The translations under genes were made by a program, and so were the position numbers. A DNA stretch of 64,000 bases. Origin: Lampris incognitus. Lineage: Eukaryota; Chordata; Actinopteri; Lampriformes; Lampridae. This document shows positions 1-11,552 of this stretch, one piece after another; position 1 is the first letter of the stretch, and every line of letters begins with the position of its first letter. The stretch lies in NCBI RefSeq assembly GCF_029633865.1, contig NC_079212.1:104413973-104477972 (forward strand). The letters are read 5' to 3'. Under the pieces are notes generated by a model, which worked only from the letters and a program-made list of their open reading frames with translations, was not told the origin of the DNA and did no database searches.

Positions 1-99
1 TCACGCTGGACACAATACCTCTGCGAGGTGGTGTTTCCCTTGAAAGAATTGAACCGCGATGGATGGAGTGTGAGAATAATCTGAGGCAAAGAGGGAGTC

Positions 100-137
100 G
101 AGAGAGAGAGAGAGAAAGAGAGAGCGAGAGAGAGAGC
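100..137. repeat. (GA)n microsatellite
   Basis: A purine tract made almost entirely of GA dinucleotides with a few interruptions. The rest of positions 1-453 shows no gene or recognisable repeat. Confidence 0.9.
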
Positions 138-453
138 AACGTAAATAAACTGGGAGTCTGATAGCAATTCAAACAATCTAGGAAGTCATATTGAGTACAT
201 AAGAAAACATATAACCAAATAAATGGGAGCCATTGGATAAAGGCAATATTTTACGTAAATGGTTTGCATGGCTTGGAGAAATGATGTAAACCATTTTATT
301 AATGATGGTAACAATTTTGCTTTAACCACAATGCTGTGACTAATCAGTCAATGGCACATTAACACTGTGACAGTCACAGTCCTCAAGAGCATAGCCATTC
401 ATTTTCTCTGCTTGCTTTATTCTGTTTCTCTGTATTGTTTTTCCACATTATTG

Positions 454-2067
454 TACAAACCCCAATTCCAATGAAGTTGGGACGTTGTGTAAAATGTGAA
501 TAAAAACAGAATACAATGATTTGCAAATCCTTTTCGACCTTATTTTCAATTGAATACACTACAAAGACAAGATATCTAATGTTCAAACTGATAAACTTTA
601 TTGGTTTTTACAAATATTCACTCATTTTTAATTTGATGCCTGCAACACGTTCCAAAGAAGCTGGGACAGGGGCAACAAAAGACTGGGAAAGTTGAGGAAT
701 GCTCAAAAAACACCTGTTTGTAACATTCCACAAGTGAACAGGTTAATTGGAAAAAGGTGAGTGTCATGATTGGGTATAAAAGGAGGATCCCCGAAAGGCT
801 CAGTCATTCACAAGCAAGGATGGAGTGAGGTTCACCACTTTGTGAACAACTGCGTGAGCAAATAGTCCAACAGTTTAAGAACAACGTTTCTTAACGTACA
901 ATTGTAAGGAATTTAGGGATTTCATCATCTACAGTCCATAATATCATCAAAAGATTCAGAGAATCCGGAGAAATCTCTGCACGTAAGCAGCAAGGCCGAA
1001 AACCAACATTGAATGCCCGTGACCTTCAATCCCTCAGGTGGCACTGCATTAAAAACCAATATCATTCTGTAAAGGATATTACCACGTGGGCTCAGGAACA
1101 CTTGGGAAAACCATTGTCAGTTAACACAGTTCGTCGCTGCATCTACAAGTACAAGTTAAAACTCTACCATGCAAAGCGAAAGCCATATATCAACAACACC
1201 CAGAAACGCCGCCGGCTTCTCTGGGCCCGAGCTCATCTGAGATGGACTGCCGCAAAGTGGAAAAGTGTGCTGTGGTCTGACGAGTCCACATTTCAAATTG
1301 TTGTTGGAAATCATGGACATCGCGTCCTCCGGGCTAAAGAGGAAAAGGACCATCCAGATTGTTATCAGTGCAAAGTTCAAAAGCCAGCATCTGTGATGGT
1401 ATGGGGGTGTGTTAGTGCCCACGGCATGGGTAGCTTGCACATCTGTGAAGGCGCCATTAATGCTGAAAGGTACATACAGGTTTTGGAGCAACATATGCTG
1501 CCATGCAAGCGACGTCTTTTCCAGGGACATCCCTGCTTATTTCAGCAAGACAATGCCAAGCCACATTCTGCACGTGTTACAACAGCGTGGCTTCGTAGTA
1601 AAAGAGTGCGGGGTACTAGACTGGCCTGCCTGCAGTCCAGACCTATGTCCCATTGAAAATGTGTGGCGCGTTATGAAGCGCAAAATACGACAATGGAGAC
1701 CCCGGACTGTTGAGTAACTGAAGTCGTACATCAAGCAAGAATGGGAAAGAATTCCACCTACAAAGCTTCACCAATTAGTGTCTTCAGTTCCCAAACGCTT
1801 ATTGAATGTTATTAAAAGGAAATGTGACGTAACACAGTGGTGAACATGCCCCTGTCCCAGCTTTTTTGGAATGTGTTGCAGGCATCAAATTCAAAATGAG
1901 TGAATATTTGCAAAAAAACAATAAAGTTGATCAGTTTGAACATTAAATATCTTGTCTTTGTAGTGTATTCAATTGAATATAGGTCAAAAAGGATTTGCAA
2001 ATCATTGTATTCTGTTTTTATTTATGTTTTACACAACGTCCCAACTTCATTGGAATTGGGGTTTGTA
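454..2067 (+). mobile_element. Tc1/mariner-like transposon with long inverted terminal repeats
   Basis: The left end (TACAAACCCCAATTCC...) is matched in reverse complement at the right end (...GGAATTGGGGTTTGTA), with a TA dinucleotide at each outer edge as expected for Tc1 target duplication. The inverted similarity extends about 215 bp on each side (roughly 454-668 and 1851-2067), so this is a long-ITR Tc1 subgroup. The interior encodes a broken Tc1 transposase on the + strand. Both ends are present and the ITRs align well, so the copy is complete in length but non-autonomous. Confidence 0.9.
820..1717 (+). pseudogene. Tc1-like transposase, broken
   Basis: A cut-and-paste DDE-type Tc1 transposase. 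An ATG at 820 is followed by an in-frame TGA at 826-828. Downstream, a long frame (1009-1656) carries the DNA-binding tail, a W-S-D-E-S-x-F block and the [10 protein letters not shown] motif with the second catalytic Asp. The remaining W-P-A-C-S-P-D-L-x-P-I-E-N block, with the last catalytic acidic region, continues in another frame (about 1580-1717). This places a frameshift near 1580-1610, and the protein cannot be made intact. Confidence 0.85.
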
Positions 2068-2189
2068 GAAAGGGATCCATGCATGTAGTGGCAGACAGTA
2101 AACCACTGCAAACTGAGCATCAGTACTGTAATTAGTTGTGTGCCGTATGCCATGTCAGCATCGAATGGTTGTTTTTTCTTCTTTTAAAT

Positions 2190-2610
2190 TTCCCCCCCCT
2201 TTTCTCCCCAATTGTATCCGGCCCATTACCCCACTCTTCGGAGCCGTCCTGGTCACTGCTCCACCCCTCTGCCCACCCGGGGAGGGCTGCAGACTACCAC
2301 ATCCTTCTTCCGATACACGTGAAGTCACCAGCCGCTTCATTTCACCTGACAGTGTGGAGTTTTGCCAGAGGGTGCGTGGTAGGATCACGCTATTCCCCTC
2401 AGTTCCCCCTCCCCACTGAACAGGCACCTCGAGCGACCAGAGGGGGCGCTAGTGCAGCGACCAGGACACACACCCACATCTGGCTTCCCACCCGCAGACA
2501 CAGCCAATTGTGTCTGTAGGGACACCCGACCAAGCCCGAGGTAACACGGGGATTCGAACCGGAGATCCCCACGTTGGTAGGCAACGGAATGGACCACTAC
2601 TACAGGATTG
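2190..2610 (-). mobile_element. tRNA-derived SINE (teleost type)
   Basis: A GC-rich block ending in a reversed tRNA-like head. On the - strand there is a B-box-like GGTTCGAATCCC at about 2550-2562, preceded by the A-box side. The + strand text 'gattcgaaccggagatcccc' followed by 'gttggtaggcaacggaatgg' is the usual tRNA-like end of a SINE I recognise from teleost genomes. A C-rich/T-rich tail starts near 2190. Family name not assigned. Confidence 0.65.
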
Positions 2611-3646
2611 TAACTGTAACAAGAAGTTCAAATATCAGAAATTGCCCTGTAGGATTACATTACAACTGGGTGCCCAGCAGTCTGCTGACACTGTACGACA
2701 CAGAATTATTTTAAAAGATGCTCTTACAATGGGAAAATAGGGATTTGTTTTGTAAAAGAACAACAAAAATGTCCTTTAATAGCTGTTCCATGTGTCAAGT
2801 CTCTCCAAAAATATGGTACATTACCATGTTTGTATTGTTCAAACAACATCAGATTCACTGTGTCTGATGACCTTTTGCAGTGCAGTCTGAAAAAGCTGAT
2901 TATAAAATGACCATGCCATATAGTATGTATATGTAATAATAAATCAAAAGATTGAACCAAAATCTAGGGGTAACTGACTTATGCTTACCCTGATTTCAAC
3001 CTTTCTCGGAGAATGATAACCGAATAAAGCTGTTTACACGACTGTTTCTAAAATTTGAGTAATACCTTGATCAATTTAAGATCAGGTTATTCGTCTGCAT
3101 GTAAACAAGAAATCCAAGTTATCAGTTTATGCTAACATTTCAATCACAGCATACACATGGACATTGTTATGCAATTACTCTCATCACCACGTCCACGTTT
3201 CTTTGCATAATCACTGTATGTGCCACGGAAATGACGTATTACATGCTTCCCTCAATCTCTACCTTATATCCTGTGCAATGGATTTCCTTCACCCTTAATC
3301 AACACATTTTTATTATTGGCGTCACTATAAAAATGTGCTTACAAAGGCATTTATTTTAAAATGTATAACAACTGAAAGTTGACAACGCTGTCATCAGCTG
3401 CATGTGATTACTGTATACACAGTAAGATGTGGGGAAACGGGTGAAAGACAAGGAAAAATATAAAAGGTCGATTAGTCGAAAAACACAGCTTTAAAACTCC
3501 CATTGCCATAACCAAAAGGAATGCCGTTTTTCAAGTCCACAAATTTCCCAAGAATCGTTTTTTTATGGTATGGAAAAGAGACCATGCACATAAACATGCG
3601 GCTTACTTCATACCAATAAAAACTTTTGCACTTTGTATAGGGAGCA
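2611..3646. other. Intergenic DNA, no gene seen
   Basis: AT-rich sequence with no exon that I can support on either strand. The part from about 2985 to 3115 contains two 'gtttaca/tgtaaac' ends reminiscent of a small foldback MITE, but the arms do not pair well enough to call. Confidence 0.5.
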
Positions 3647-3848
3647 CGTAGGACAATGACATGATCCAGAAAGGGCAGGTGTGAGTGCAAGTCTTTCTTC
3701 CAACCAAGGAGTTACACACCTGAGTCTACAAATCAAGGGTCCTAGCAAAGACTATTGGTGAACTAATAGAATCAGGCATGTAATTGCTTGGTTGGAACAA
3801 AGGCCCACACCCACACCGGCCCTTTCTGGATCAGGCTGCCCATCCCTG
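3647..3848. mobile_element. hAT-like palindromic MITE, older copy
   Basis: Two arms are inverted copies of each other: 'tgatccagaaaggg...ttccaaccaagg' on the left and '...cttggttggaacaaagg...ccctttctggatca' on the right. It is the same family as the element at 52211-52412, whose 8-bp target duplication identifies hAT. The outer right end reads ...CATCCCTG (reverse complement CAGGGATG); the left end has decayed and no target duplication is recognisable here. Confidence 0.75.
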
Positions 3849-3956
3849 AGCAAGAAAACCTACAAGGAGTTATTTTAGTTAATTTCTAGTGGTTATTCTG
3901 CATGTTAGGATCTGAGTGAATCATACTTTATGACCCTGGTAAAATTACCGATTGAT

Positions 3957-3976
3957 CGATAGATAGATAGATAGAT
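3957..3976. repeat. (GATA)n microsatellite
   Basis: Five tandem GATA units. Flanks from 3849 to 4421 hold no recognisable gene; an A-rich run sits at 4350-4365. Confidence 0.85.
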
Positions 3977-4421
3977 TTGTTGTCACAACCTGTACATTAA
4001 AGTAGAAGTTTACCACCATACATAATAACATACATCCACACACTCATATGAGTACACGCGTACAACTACATTCTACAAACGTACCTTTATGACATCCAGT
4101 ACGACATGGGAGACATGGTCTATATGCTGTGTTCAAAACAACTTTGAATTAGTAAAACACAAGATCAAACTCATGAAAAAATAAGATGGCCATTAAACTC
4201 AAAATTACAGGTCAGAAATCCAGGTATTGTTTCAGAGCTCCAGTTTCTCCAACCTGAGCCCCAGTGACACCACAGCATGAAAAAAGTGAAACAAATACAG
4301 CTGCAAGGGGCAACTAGCAGGGTCCAAGCCATGTGTTGTAGTGTACAGCAAAAAAAAAAAAAAAAAGTACAGACACTTTCAAAAATTTAGTTTTTGCAAT
4401 AAAATTCTGAAATCGTACACG

Positions 4422-5880
4422 CCTAATCTTCTTCTTTCGGCTGCTCCCATTAGTGGTCGCCACAGCGGATCATCTGCTTCCATATCTTCCTGTCCTCTGC
4501 ATCTTCCTCTGTCACACCAGCCACCTGTATGTCTTCTCTCACCACATCCATAATCTTCCTCTTTGGCCTTCCTCTTTTCCTCTTGCCTGGCAGCTCCACA
4601 TTCAGCATCCTTCTCCCAATACACCCAGCATCTCTCCTCCGCACATGTCCAAGCCATCTCAATCTTGCCTCTCTTGCTTTGTCTCCAAACCGCCCAACCT
4701 GAGCTGTCCCTCTAATATACTTGTTCCTAATCCTGTCCTGCTTCGTCACTCCCAATGAAAATCTTAGCATCTTCAACTCTGCCACCTCCAGCTCTGCCTC
4801 CTGTCTTTTTGTCAGTGCCACCATCTCCAAACCATACAACATAGCTGGTCTCACAACCATCTTGTAAACCTTCCCTTTCCCTCTTGCTGATACCCTTCTG
4901 TCGCAAATCACTCATGAATCTTTTCTCCACCCACTCCACCCTGCCTGCACACTCTTCTTCACCTCTCGTCCACACTCCCCGTTACTTTGATCAGTTGACC
5001 CCAAGTATTTAAACTCATCCACCTTCACCACCTCTACTCCTTGCATCCTCACCATTCTGCTGTCCTCCCTCTCATTCACACATATGTATTCCATCTTGTT
5101 CCTACCGACTTACTGACTGTCATTCCTCTTCTCTCCAGTCCATACCTCCACCTCTCCAGGCTCTCCTCAAACTGCCCCCTACTCTCACTACAGATCACAA
5201 TGTCATCCGTGAACATCATAGTCCACGGAGACTCCTGCCTGATCTCATCTGTCAATCTATCACCACTGCAAAGAAGACAGGGCTCAGAGATGATCCTTGG
5301 TGTAATCCCACCTCCACCTTGAACCCATCTGTCATTCCAACTGCACATCTCACCACTGTCACACTGCCCTCATACATATCCTGCACCACTCCTACATAGT
5401 ACATACTCCTACATACATAGTAGTCTTTCCTGGCATGAAACCATACTGCTGCTCGCTAGTCATCACTTCTCCTCTTAACCCAGCTTCTATTGCTCTTTCC
5501 CATAACGTCATGCTGTGGCTGATTAACTTTATACCTTTGTAGTTGCTACAGATCTGCACATCGCCCTTATTCTTGAAAATCGGTACCAGTACACTTATCT
5601 ACTCCTCAGGCATCCTCTCACTTTCCAAGACTGTATTAAATAATCTAGTTAAAACTCCATTGCTATCTCTCCTAAACATCTCCATGCCTCCACAGGTATG
5701 TCATCAGGACCAACTGCCTTTCCACTCTTCATCCTTTTCATAGCTGCCCTCACTTCCTCCTTGCTAATCCACCGCACTTCCTGATTCACTATCCCTACAT
5801 CATCCAACATTCTCTCTCTCTCATTTTCTTCATTCATCAGCCCCTCAAAGTACTCCTCCCACCTTCTCAACACACTCTCC
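4422..5880 (-). mobile_element. 5'-truncated RTE-like LINE (reverse transcriptase part)
   Basis: Read on the - strand, successive open segments make the C-terminal half of a non-LTR reverse transcriptase. Positions 5873-5649 hold an RT finger/palm region (K-S-G-K-A-V-G-P-D-D-I-P-V-E-A-W). Positions 5348-5076 carry the catalytic F-T-D-D-I box. Positions 5094-4912 hold D-E-F-K-Y-L-G-S. Positions 4911-4450 hold the end domain (L-R-W-L-G-H-V-R-R-R, then G-R-P-K-R). Frame changes and stops between segments show it is dead. The 3' end on the - strand reads GGGAGCAGCCGAAAGAAGAAGA, a short tail I associate with RTE-clade elements. Clade assignment is by pattern memory. Confidence 0.8.
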
Positions 5881-8212
5881 TAACTTGTGAGCACATGCCA
5901 AATTGAGATATTATATTTGCATTTTCAGGACAAAATTAAGGTTTTTGATGTGTCTTGACATGTCCATCATTTCAAGATTTGAAGGGTTTATTTGATTTGG
6001 GCCTGGGAAACTATGAGCTAAGAAACCTTTCAGCCTAACTGTTTTGCATTGTGTCTCAAAAAAAAAAGTTTTTTGTTCCTAGTCAGGCTGAAACTTGCAT
6101 CCTTTACCACTACAGGCAGTTAAATATTTCAACATGCCAACTGAGAGCTGAAATCACAAACATAAGGTTGTTAACATCATTAAACCCAGTTAAGGATGTT
6201 GAGTTGTGTTATGAGCATGTCACTGCAGATGGAATATTCTGTAATGGCTATATGATAGGTAACAACATGTTGAATATGATTTGACCTGTCAAGATCAAGA
6301 AGCTGAGACCTTAAAACTTAATACTTCATGACAACTCTAGACTAAAATTGATGTTTAGAGCCTTAAGTAGGTTATGAGCTGATTGCACCACAAGCTGGAT
6401 GTTCACTATCTATTGCAATTCATATTTGGGTGGGTAGTTATGTGATATGTGCAAATATCAATATAGGTGCATTCATTACAGTAAATACCTGCCCTCTGAA
6501 TAAACATTGTGAACATGTTATTTTGGAAGTTAGGAATTTCTAATTTAAAATATATGAATTGTCTTGAATGTTGCAATAAATACAGACACAGACTTCTGGC
6601 AGGGTATTTTGTTAGAGCTACTATGACAAAGGGGGTGAAAGCAGGGTTTTCTCAAGGCTATGGACAACCATATGGGAGTGAAGTGAAGAATGGGTTGAGG
6701 GAATGTCTGGGATCATGTGCTATTGTGGGTGCTTTATGTATAATGGCTTTTTGCTTTTACAAATAAAGCCTTGTAAACGAAAGCAATGATGTTTTAAATT
6801 TCATTATCATAGATGTTGTTGGTCTTCTCCAGTAGTTTTACGTCTATATCTAACTTTTTTTTCTTTTCTAGTGCTTGTTTAGGCTTTTGTACTCATCAAG
6901 GTAACTCACCAATGTAACTTGATTACATTACTGAGGTTACTTTACTTTCTTCCTGCTTTAGATCTTACCATACATATGTTTGATCCAGCCAGAAAAGCGG
7001 AACTGAAAAATGTGCTATAATGAAGTCATGGCCAAAGGTGGCTATGATCTTTTGTAGATTTGATTTGGACTGTGGACATTTTTGGGTCAATTTCAGACTT
7101 TTTAAAAATAAATTTGCAGCAAAATGCCCCTGCAAATTACTCAGGGTCACCTATCAAGGTCTGATCAATAATTAAACAGAACAGGTACTAGCCTAATCCT
7201 AAACTCGCTCATAGTTGTTGACTCAGAGATTTGCCCTTTTTATCAAGAGGAAAAATCTTATATGAGCCAGACATGACCTAGAGCAATAGACATGTGACTA
7301 AGTGGAGTAAAGTATACACTGCTACGCTATACAAACAGGCCCATTCATGCAGTCATCAACTCCAGTGACTTCAGTTTTTCAGGCAATTTAAGGATAATCT
7401 CTTGTTTCCATTTTTCACATTAAAAACATATTACTGTATCCAAAGGTCCCATGTCTAGGACCAATACATGTGGAGCAGTCAGATACACAGATCCATCATG
7501 TTACTGGGCCAATAACTGACTGCTGACCAGCTGAAATTAGTTTCCAATTAGAACCTTATTCTTATTTTTGTAGTTTATATTTTATGAATGAGAAAGTTTT
7601 TTCAAACCTTTTTAAACAAGAAGCGGGGGACGCTTTTGTTCCACTGGTACTGTAACGTGTACTGACTAAAACCAGTCGTTTTTACACCATTAACAGTTAA
7701 GTTGTACGAAAAACGTCTTGCACATTCTGCCAGCATATGACACAACATGGTCCAAATGGATTTTCTCATTCAAAGTTGATGTCAAAAAGGGCTCTATGAG
7801 CTTTTTTGCCCAGCATTCAGGGCTTACAAATCATCTTGTTCTTCCTCACATTAATGTTACATACTAAAATTCATATTCACTTTTAAGAACAATGTTTTTG
7901 GCTTGGTCCAAAGCAGTCATACATGAATTGACATTTGAAAGGCCAATTTATTTGTCTTTACGAACAGATAAATATAGACCTAAAACAGACTTTACACTCT
8001 GAGTTGCCCATATCAAGGCTCGACTACACGAACCCACCCAGCTCAAATGTGTTTTCATACTCAAAATGAAATTCTTATGTAGCAGCTGTAAGATGGTTGC
8101 TAACAGACTGGGGAACACCAGTGACACCAGGGATCAGGATCTGCACATTTATTCTAAAAAAAAAAAAAAGTAGCACGGGGCAAAGTCAGTTCATACACAG
8201 TGGCAGGCTGTC
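5881..8212. other. Intergenic DNA, no firm gene
   Basis: AT-rich, with no exons or known repeats that I can support apart from one weak ORF at 6509-6766, listed separately. Confidence 0.45.
6509..6766 (+). CDS. Small unrecognised ORF, doubtful
   Basis: An 85-aa reading frame whose second half reads G-x-K-A-G-F-S-Q-G-Y-G-Q-P-Y-G-S and then a short hydrophobic stretch (C-A-I-V-G-A-L-C-I-M-A-F) ending in F-Y-K. An AATAAA follows the stop almost at once (about 6762). I do not recognise the protein. It could be chance, or the tail of a retrocopied transcript. There is no splice or promoter evidence. Confidence 0.12.
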   Translation: MNMLFWKLGISNLKYMNCLECCNKYRHRLLAGYFVRATMTKGVKAGFSQGYGQPYGSEVKNGLRECLGSCAIVGALCIMAFCFYK

Positions 8213-8440
8213 TCTCATTCCCCATTAAAAGAGCTGCTCAACTTTTTGTCTTCCTCTGCCATAGCATTGTCATAAAAGCCAGAGGTGAGGAATATGGCGC
8301 TCCCACCCAGAGCTGCCAGACAGTCTGATTGATGGGGCAAAGGATGCACATCCTTGACTGTGCGTGCATTCAACCAGCAGTAGTCCACGCATATCCTGAC
8401 ATCCCAATTCTTTTTCTATACAAGCTCTATGAGTTTTTCA
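8213..8440 (-). pseudogene. Fossil Ty3/gypsy reverse transcriptase fragment
   Basis: On the - strand the segment 8433-8240 reads R-I-C-V-D-Y-x-W-L-N-A-R-T-V-K-D-V-H-P-L-P-H, then D-C-L-A-A-L-G-G and an A-E-E-D-K-K block. This is the RT palm start also seen in the intact gypsy pol at about 14695-14880. The segment around S-T-M-D-L is deleted and a stop follows soon after. No LTRs are visible around it, so this is an isolated remnant of a related but different family member. Confidence 0.75.
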
Positions 8441-8739
8441 GATTAGCATGGCTAAATTGTCTTGGGTCATCTATGACACCTATGTTAGATACTGGTTGAT
8501 ACTATCAAATAATTAGGCTTTAAGCCTGGGGCATAGCCGTTTCTGACAGCTGAACAGCGAGCTTTTTTATTTCATAAGGGGCCGCAGCAGTTACACTCGC
8601 GGGAGTAAGCAGTCTTCAATCAATCTGATGATTTAGTGGTGTTTTATGAGACTGGATATTAGATGGTTATTATACAAGGTTTGATTGTTCGGATATGACT
8701 GCTTCTCTTGTCTGCGCAGTTCTGCCAAAACTTGTGTAT

Positions 8740-8741
<2 letters not shown>

Positions 8742-8798
<57 letters not shown>
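8742..8798. repeat. (TG)n microsatellite
   Basis: About 28 uninterrupted TG units, followed by a G-run. It gives rise to spurious Cys-Val and Thr-His frames. Confidence 0.95.
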
Positions 8799-8804
<6 letters not shown>

Positions 8805-9983
8805 GGGGGCATTTCAAGCATATTAATGTTGTTGATAATTGGACTTTGTCAACCAACGTTTGTTTGATATGGTCAAAAACAATACATTTGGTTACATATT
8901 CTGAAGTTTTGCATTTTGGGCTGTTGGACCCGCCATCATGAATTTACATGTCCGGCTGTTCGGATTTATAAGATATCGACGGTCCCTAACTTGCGTTGAC
9001 AGTATACCCGCTCCACCGAATGGAAGGGGAACCCCCCCCTCCTCCTCTTTCTGGTTGTGACTCGCCGAGGATCATCGGTCTTCGTTCATCCAGTCAAGAA
9101 GCCTTGACAGTATCATGTTCGGCCTTTGACGCCCACCGACTTGGCCACGCCTCTCTTCCCGTAAAACAGCTTCCCCCTGCCGACTGCGGTGGAGTTGGTT
9201 TTACATTAGACATTCAGAATTTAGACTGATATTTTTCCTTAATGCAGCCAAAACGATCTAAATGAATGATACTATATCTCCTGAGACCATGCGGAATGAA
9301 GTATAAGGAGCAGAAATGTGCATGTGAAGCATGGCATCATATGAGGCCGCATGGTCTCAGGGGTTAATGAAGGGCAGCGATAGCGTTTCAATTTTGCCAT
9401 TTGCCTCTGTTCATATTTTCCCTCCTTATGTAGTTTACAGATGATCCCTTAGCTACAGGCAGCCAGACATCTCCCCATTATCAATGAAAACCAACTTTTT
9501 TAAGCTGACATAATAGTGCAAGTGAGACATCACGCATGCTTGCAATCGTCAGCTGATTTAGAATATATCATTATGTTAACACCGTGACGCCCCCCCCCAA
9601 AAAAAAGATATCTGATCGCAAATCCCGAATGTCCAATACAAAAACTAGTTTAACGCAGTCCTCTGCCGGCCATGTGAACGTCCACGGAATACTCGTATCT
9701 TTTCACCTCAGTCAGAGAGTGAAACGCGACCGAGTACAAGGTTTATTTGGAGCGACAAAAAAAGAAGAAAAAAGAAGACAACTATCGATCAAGGGGGTCG
9801 CCCAAAAACTGCAAGCAACATTTATCTACAAATCACCAACCCAAGTGTGACCCCCCCACCACCACCCTCGCCTGATATGCACCCACACGACTCCGTATAA
9901 CACATATAAAACGTAAAAAAGAAGCCAAAGTCCGGTGCAAAGAATGGATCCATTTAAAATATAAAGGACGGAATTATACTCAC
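8799..9983. other. Intergenic DNA, low-complexity patches
   Basis: Contains C-runs near 9035 and 9590 and a GC-moderate piece (9000-9230). No exon with conserved content is recognisable. Confidence 0.4.
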
Positions 9984-10008
9984 CAAGATCCTCGTCTTTA
10001 TCGTTCAT
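9984..10008 (-). CDS. Possible first coding exon of an unidentified gene
   Basis: On the - strand an ATG at 10008-10006 opens the acidic peptide M-N-D-K-D-E-D-L-G and runs straight into a good splice donor (G|GTGAGTAT) at 9984/9983. Immediately upstream on that strand (10009-10150) is a GC- and CpG-rich stretch with CACGCCC, as expected of a promoter. I do not recognise the peptide and found no second exon to the left, so the gene identity and reality are open. Repeats now occupy much of 1-9.9 kb, where further exons should lie. Confidence 0.3.
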
Positions 10009-10688
10009 TTTGCCTTTACCTTGCGTACGTAAGTGAGGCTACGTAGCGGGATCGAGGGACCGGGCTACGGCTGACCACGCCCACAGCCTTGGAGCCGCTG
10101 TTTGTTTGTTTGTGTGCAGACCCTCGACCTGAACAGGCGGGGAGGGTCTTATGTGTTTAAGGGTTGAAAAGCGGAAACATCGGACATACGGTTTAAATCA
10201 ATTAAACTGCAAGCACCCAGATTTGCTTCTTGTGTTTCGCCTCTCCGTCACAGTGAACAGTACTTGTGACCGGGCGAATGGGAACGCCCCCGCCAAAAAC
10301 AAGAAAAGGAGCATTTCAAAGATTCGATGTAAACGGGTGATTTTCACTAAATTGTCAAATTTCTGCATATCTCTTCGCCCTCGTCTATAGCAAGTATCTA
10401 AACACGTTAAAATAGTTGTTTGGAAGGACATATCAAAAATGCCGACGGGGAATAAGTCTGCTTTGTGGTGCCGATGCCAGGTTCCTGTGATGCAGAGGAA
10501 ACGCATGTCTGAGTTTATAAAGGCTTAGTAAGTCTCCAGTCTTGTTAGAGAGAGCAGCACTATGGGAGGCAAATGATAAACACCATCAGTACAAGCATCT
10601 CTGAGCAGATAGCGAGGGCATGGAAAACGTCGACTCTCATCCATATTCTTAATCCATTTATTCAATTGATCAGTTTAGATGTATGTAC

Positions 10689-10993
10689 TTGGCCGCACGG
10701 TAGCGCTGTCCAGTGGTTAGCGCGGTCGCCTCGCAACAAAAAGGTTCTGGGTTCGAGCCCCGGGGTAGTCCAACCTTGGGGGTCGTTCCGGGTCGTCCTC
10801 TGTGTGGAGTTTGCATGTTCTCCCCGTGTCTGTGTGGGTTTCCTCCGGATGCTCCGGTTTCCGCCCACAGTCGAAAGACATGTAGGTCAGGTGAATCGGC
10901 CGTACTAAATTGTGTGTGTGTGTGAGATGGCCTGTCCAGGGTGTCTCCCCGCCTGCTGCCCAATGACTCCTGAGAGCAGAATAAGAGGTTAAA
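10689..10993 (+). mobile_element. V-SINE (DANA/mermaid-like), copy A
   Basis: The head is tRNA-like with a B box GGTTCGAGCCC at 10750-10760. The body contains the conserved block 'tttgcatgttctccccgtgt' and 'tcgaaagacatgtaggtcag' known from DANA/mermaid-type V-SINEs. The tail ends in 'cctgagagcagaataagagg'. Its CA/GT segment has shrunk to a few units. The region before it (10151-10688) shows no gene. Confidence 0.8.
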
Positions 10994-11225
10994 ATAATCA
11001 AAGTGAAGGTATCTTTATTGTCCCTTGCAGGGAAATTAGTTTGCAGCCAGTATAAAAACTCTCTCACAAAGACAAAACATACAAACACCAAGGCGGAATT
11101 GACAACAGGACATAGTGGGCAAGGAGAACCAAAGTAGATCAAATATAACATATGAAATATAAAAAATATAAAATATATACAGACCAAGGAAACTAGCGAA
11201 CTGCAGAAACAGATGAATACTATCT

Positions 11226-11460
11226 ACTATTTATCCAAAGGAGTTGAATCGAGTGCAACTGGACTTGGTATATATCCATGAAGACGTTTCACCTCTCATC
11301 CAAGAGGCTTCCTCAGTTTGTGCCTTTCTGACTAGAAAGGCACAAACTGATTTCTGTGAAATCATGATTATCAAATGATTATCAAATCTCAAGTAACTCT
11401 GATTGAATGGGCCTGTTTGTATAGCTCGTTCTGACTCAGGAATGGCATCAATAATCACAT
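11226..11460 (-). repeat. Interspersed repeat, possibly Penelope-like 3' terminal region
   Basis: Read on the - strand it contains 'gatgagaggtgaaacgtctt' followed by 'ggacttggta...ccagttgcactcgattc'-type sequence, which I associate with terminal repeats of fish Penelope-like elements. Related wording (gatgagtgatgaa[g]cg) occurs in the repeat at 49918-50283. A perfect 16-bp inverted repeat lies inside (11314-11349). Classification is tentative. Positions 10994-11225 look like another repeat tail (ctttattgtcccttgcaggg) without coding content. Confidence 0.35.
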
Positions 11461-11552
11461 TATGACGCCCGGACTGACCATCCAGAACATCCGCTTTGTT
11501 ATTTATTACAATCATTGATTCAGCCAGTTTGTGTATGTCTGCTTCAATTGTT

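Noticed and set aside
1156-1530. A 124-codon - strand frame across the Tc1 transposase
   Set aside because: It is the antisense shadow of the transposase coding strand and has no protein-like content of its own.
2136-2519. Overlapping + and - strand frames of 60-127 codons
   Set aside because: They fall within the GC-rich tRNA-type SINE; frames are open only because of base composition.
8659-8941. Frames rich in Thr-His or Cys-Val
   Set aside because: Simple translation of the TG/CA microsatellite.
10009-10150. tRNA or other small RNA gene in the GC-rich stretch
   Set aside because: No cloverleaf or A/B-box spacing could be found; tRNA-like boxes in the window all belong to SINEs.
11226-11330. 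Hammerhead ribozyme core in the Penelope-like repeat
   Set aside because: The - strand has GGATGAG...TGAAACG, which recalls the motif, but the essential CUGANGA box is not intact, so a functional ribozyme cannot be claimed from reading alone.
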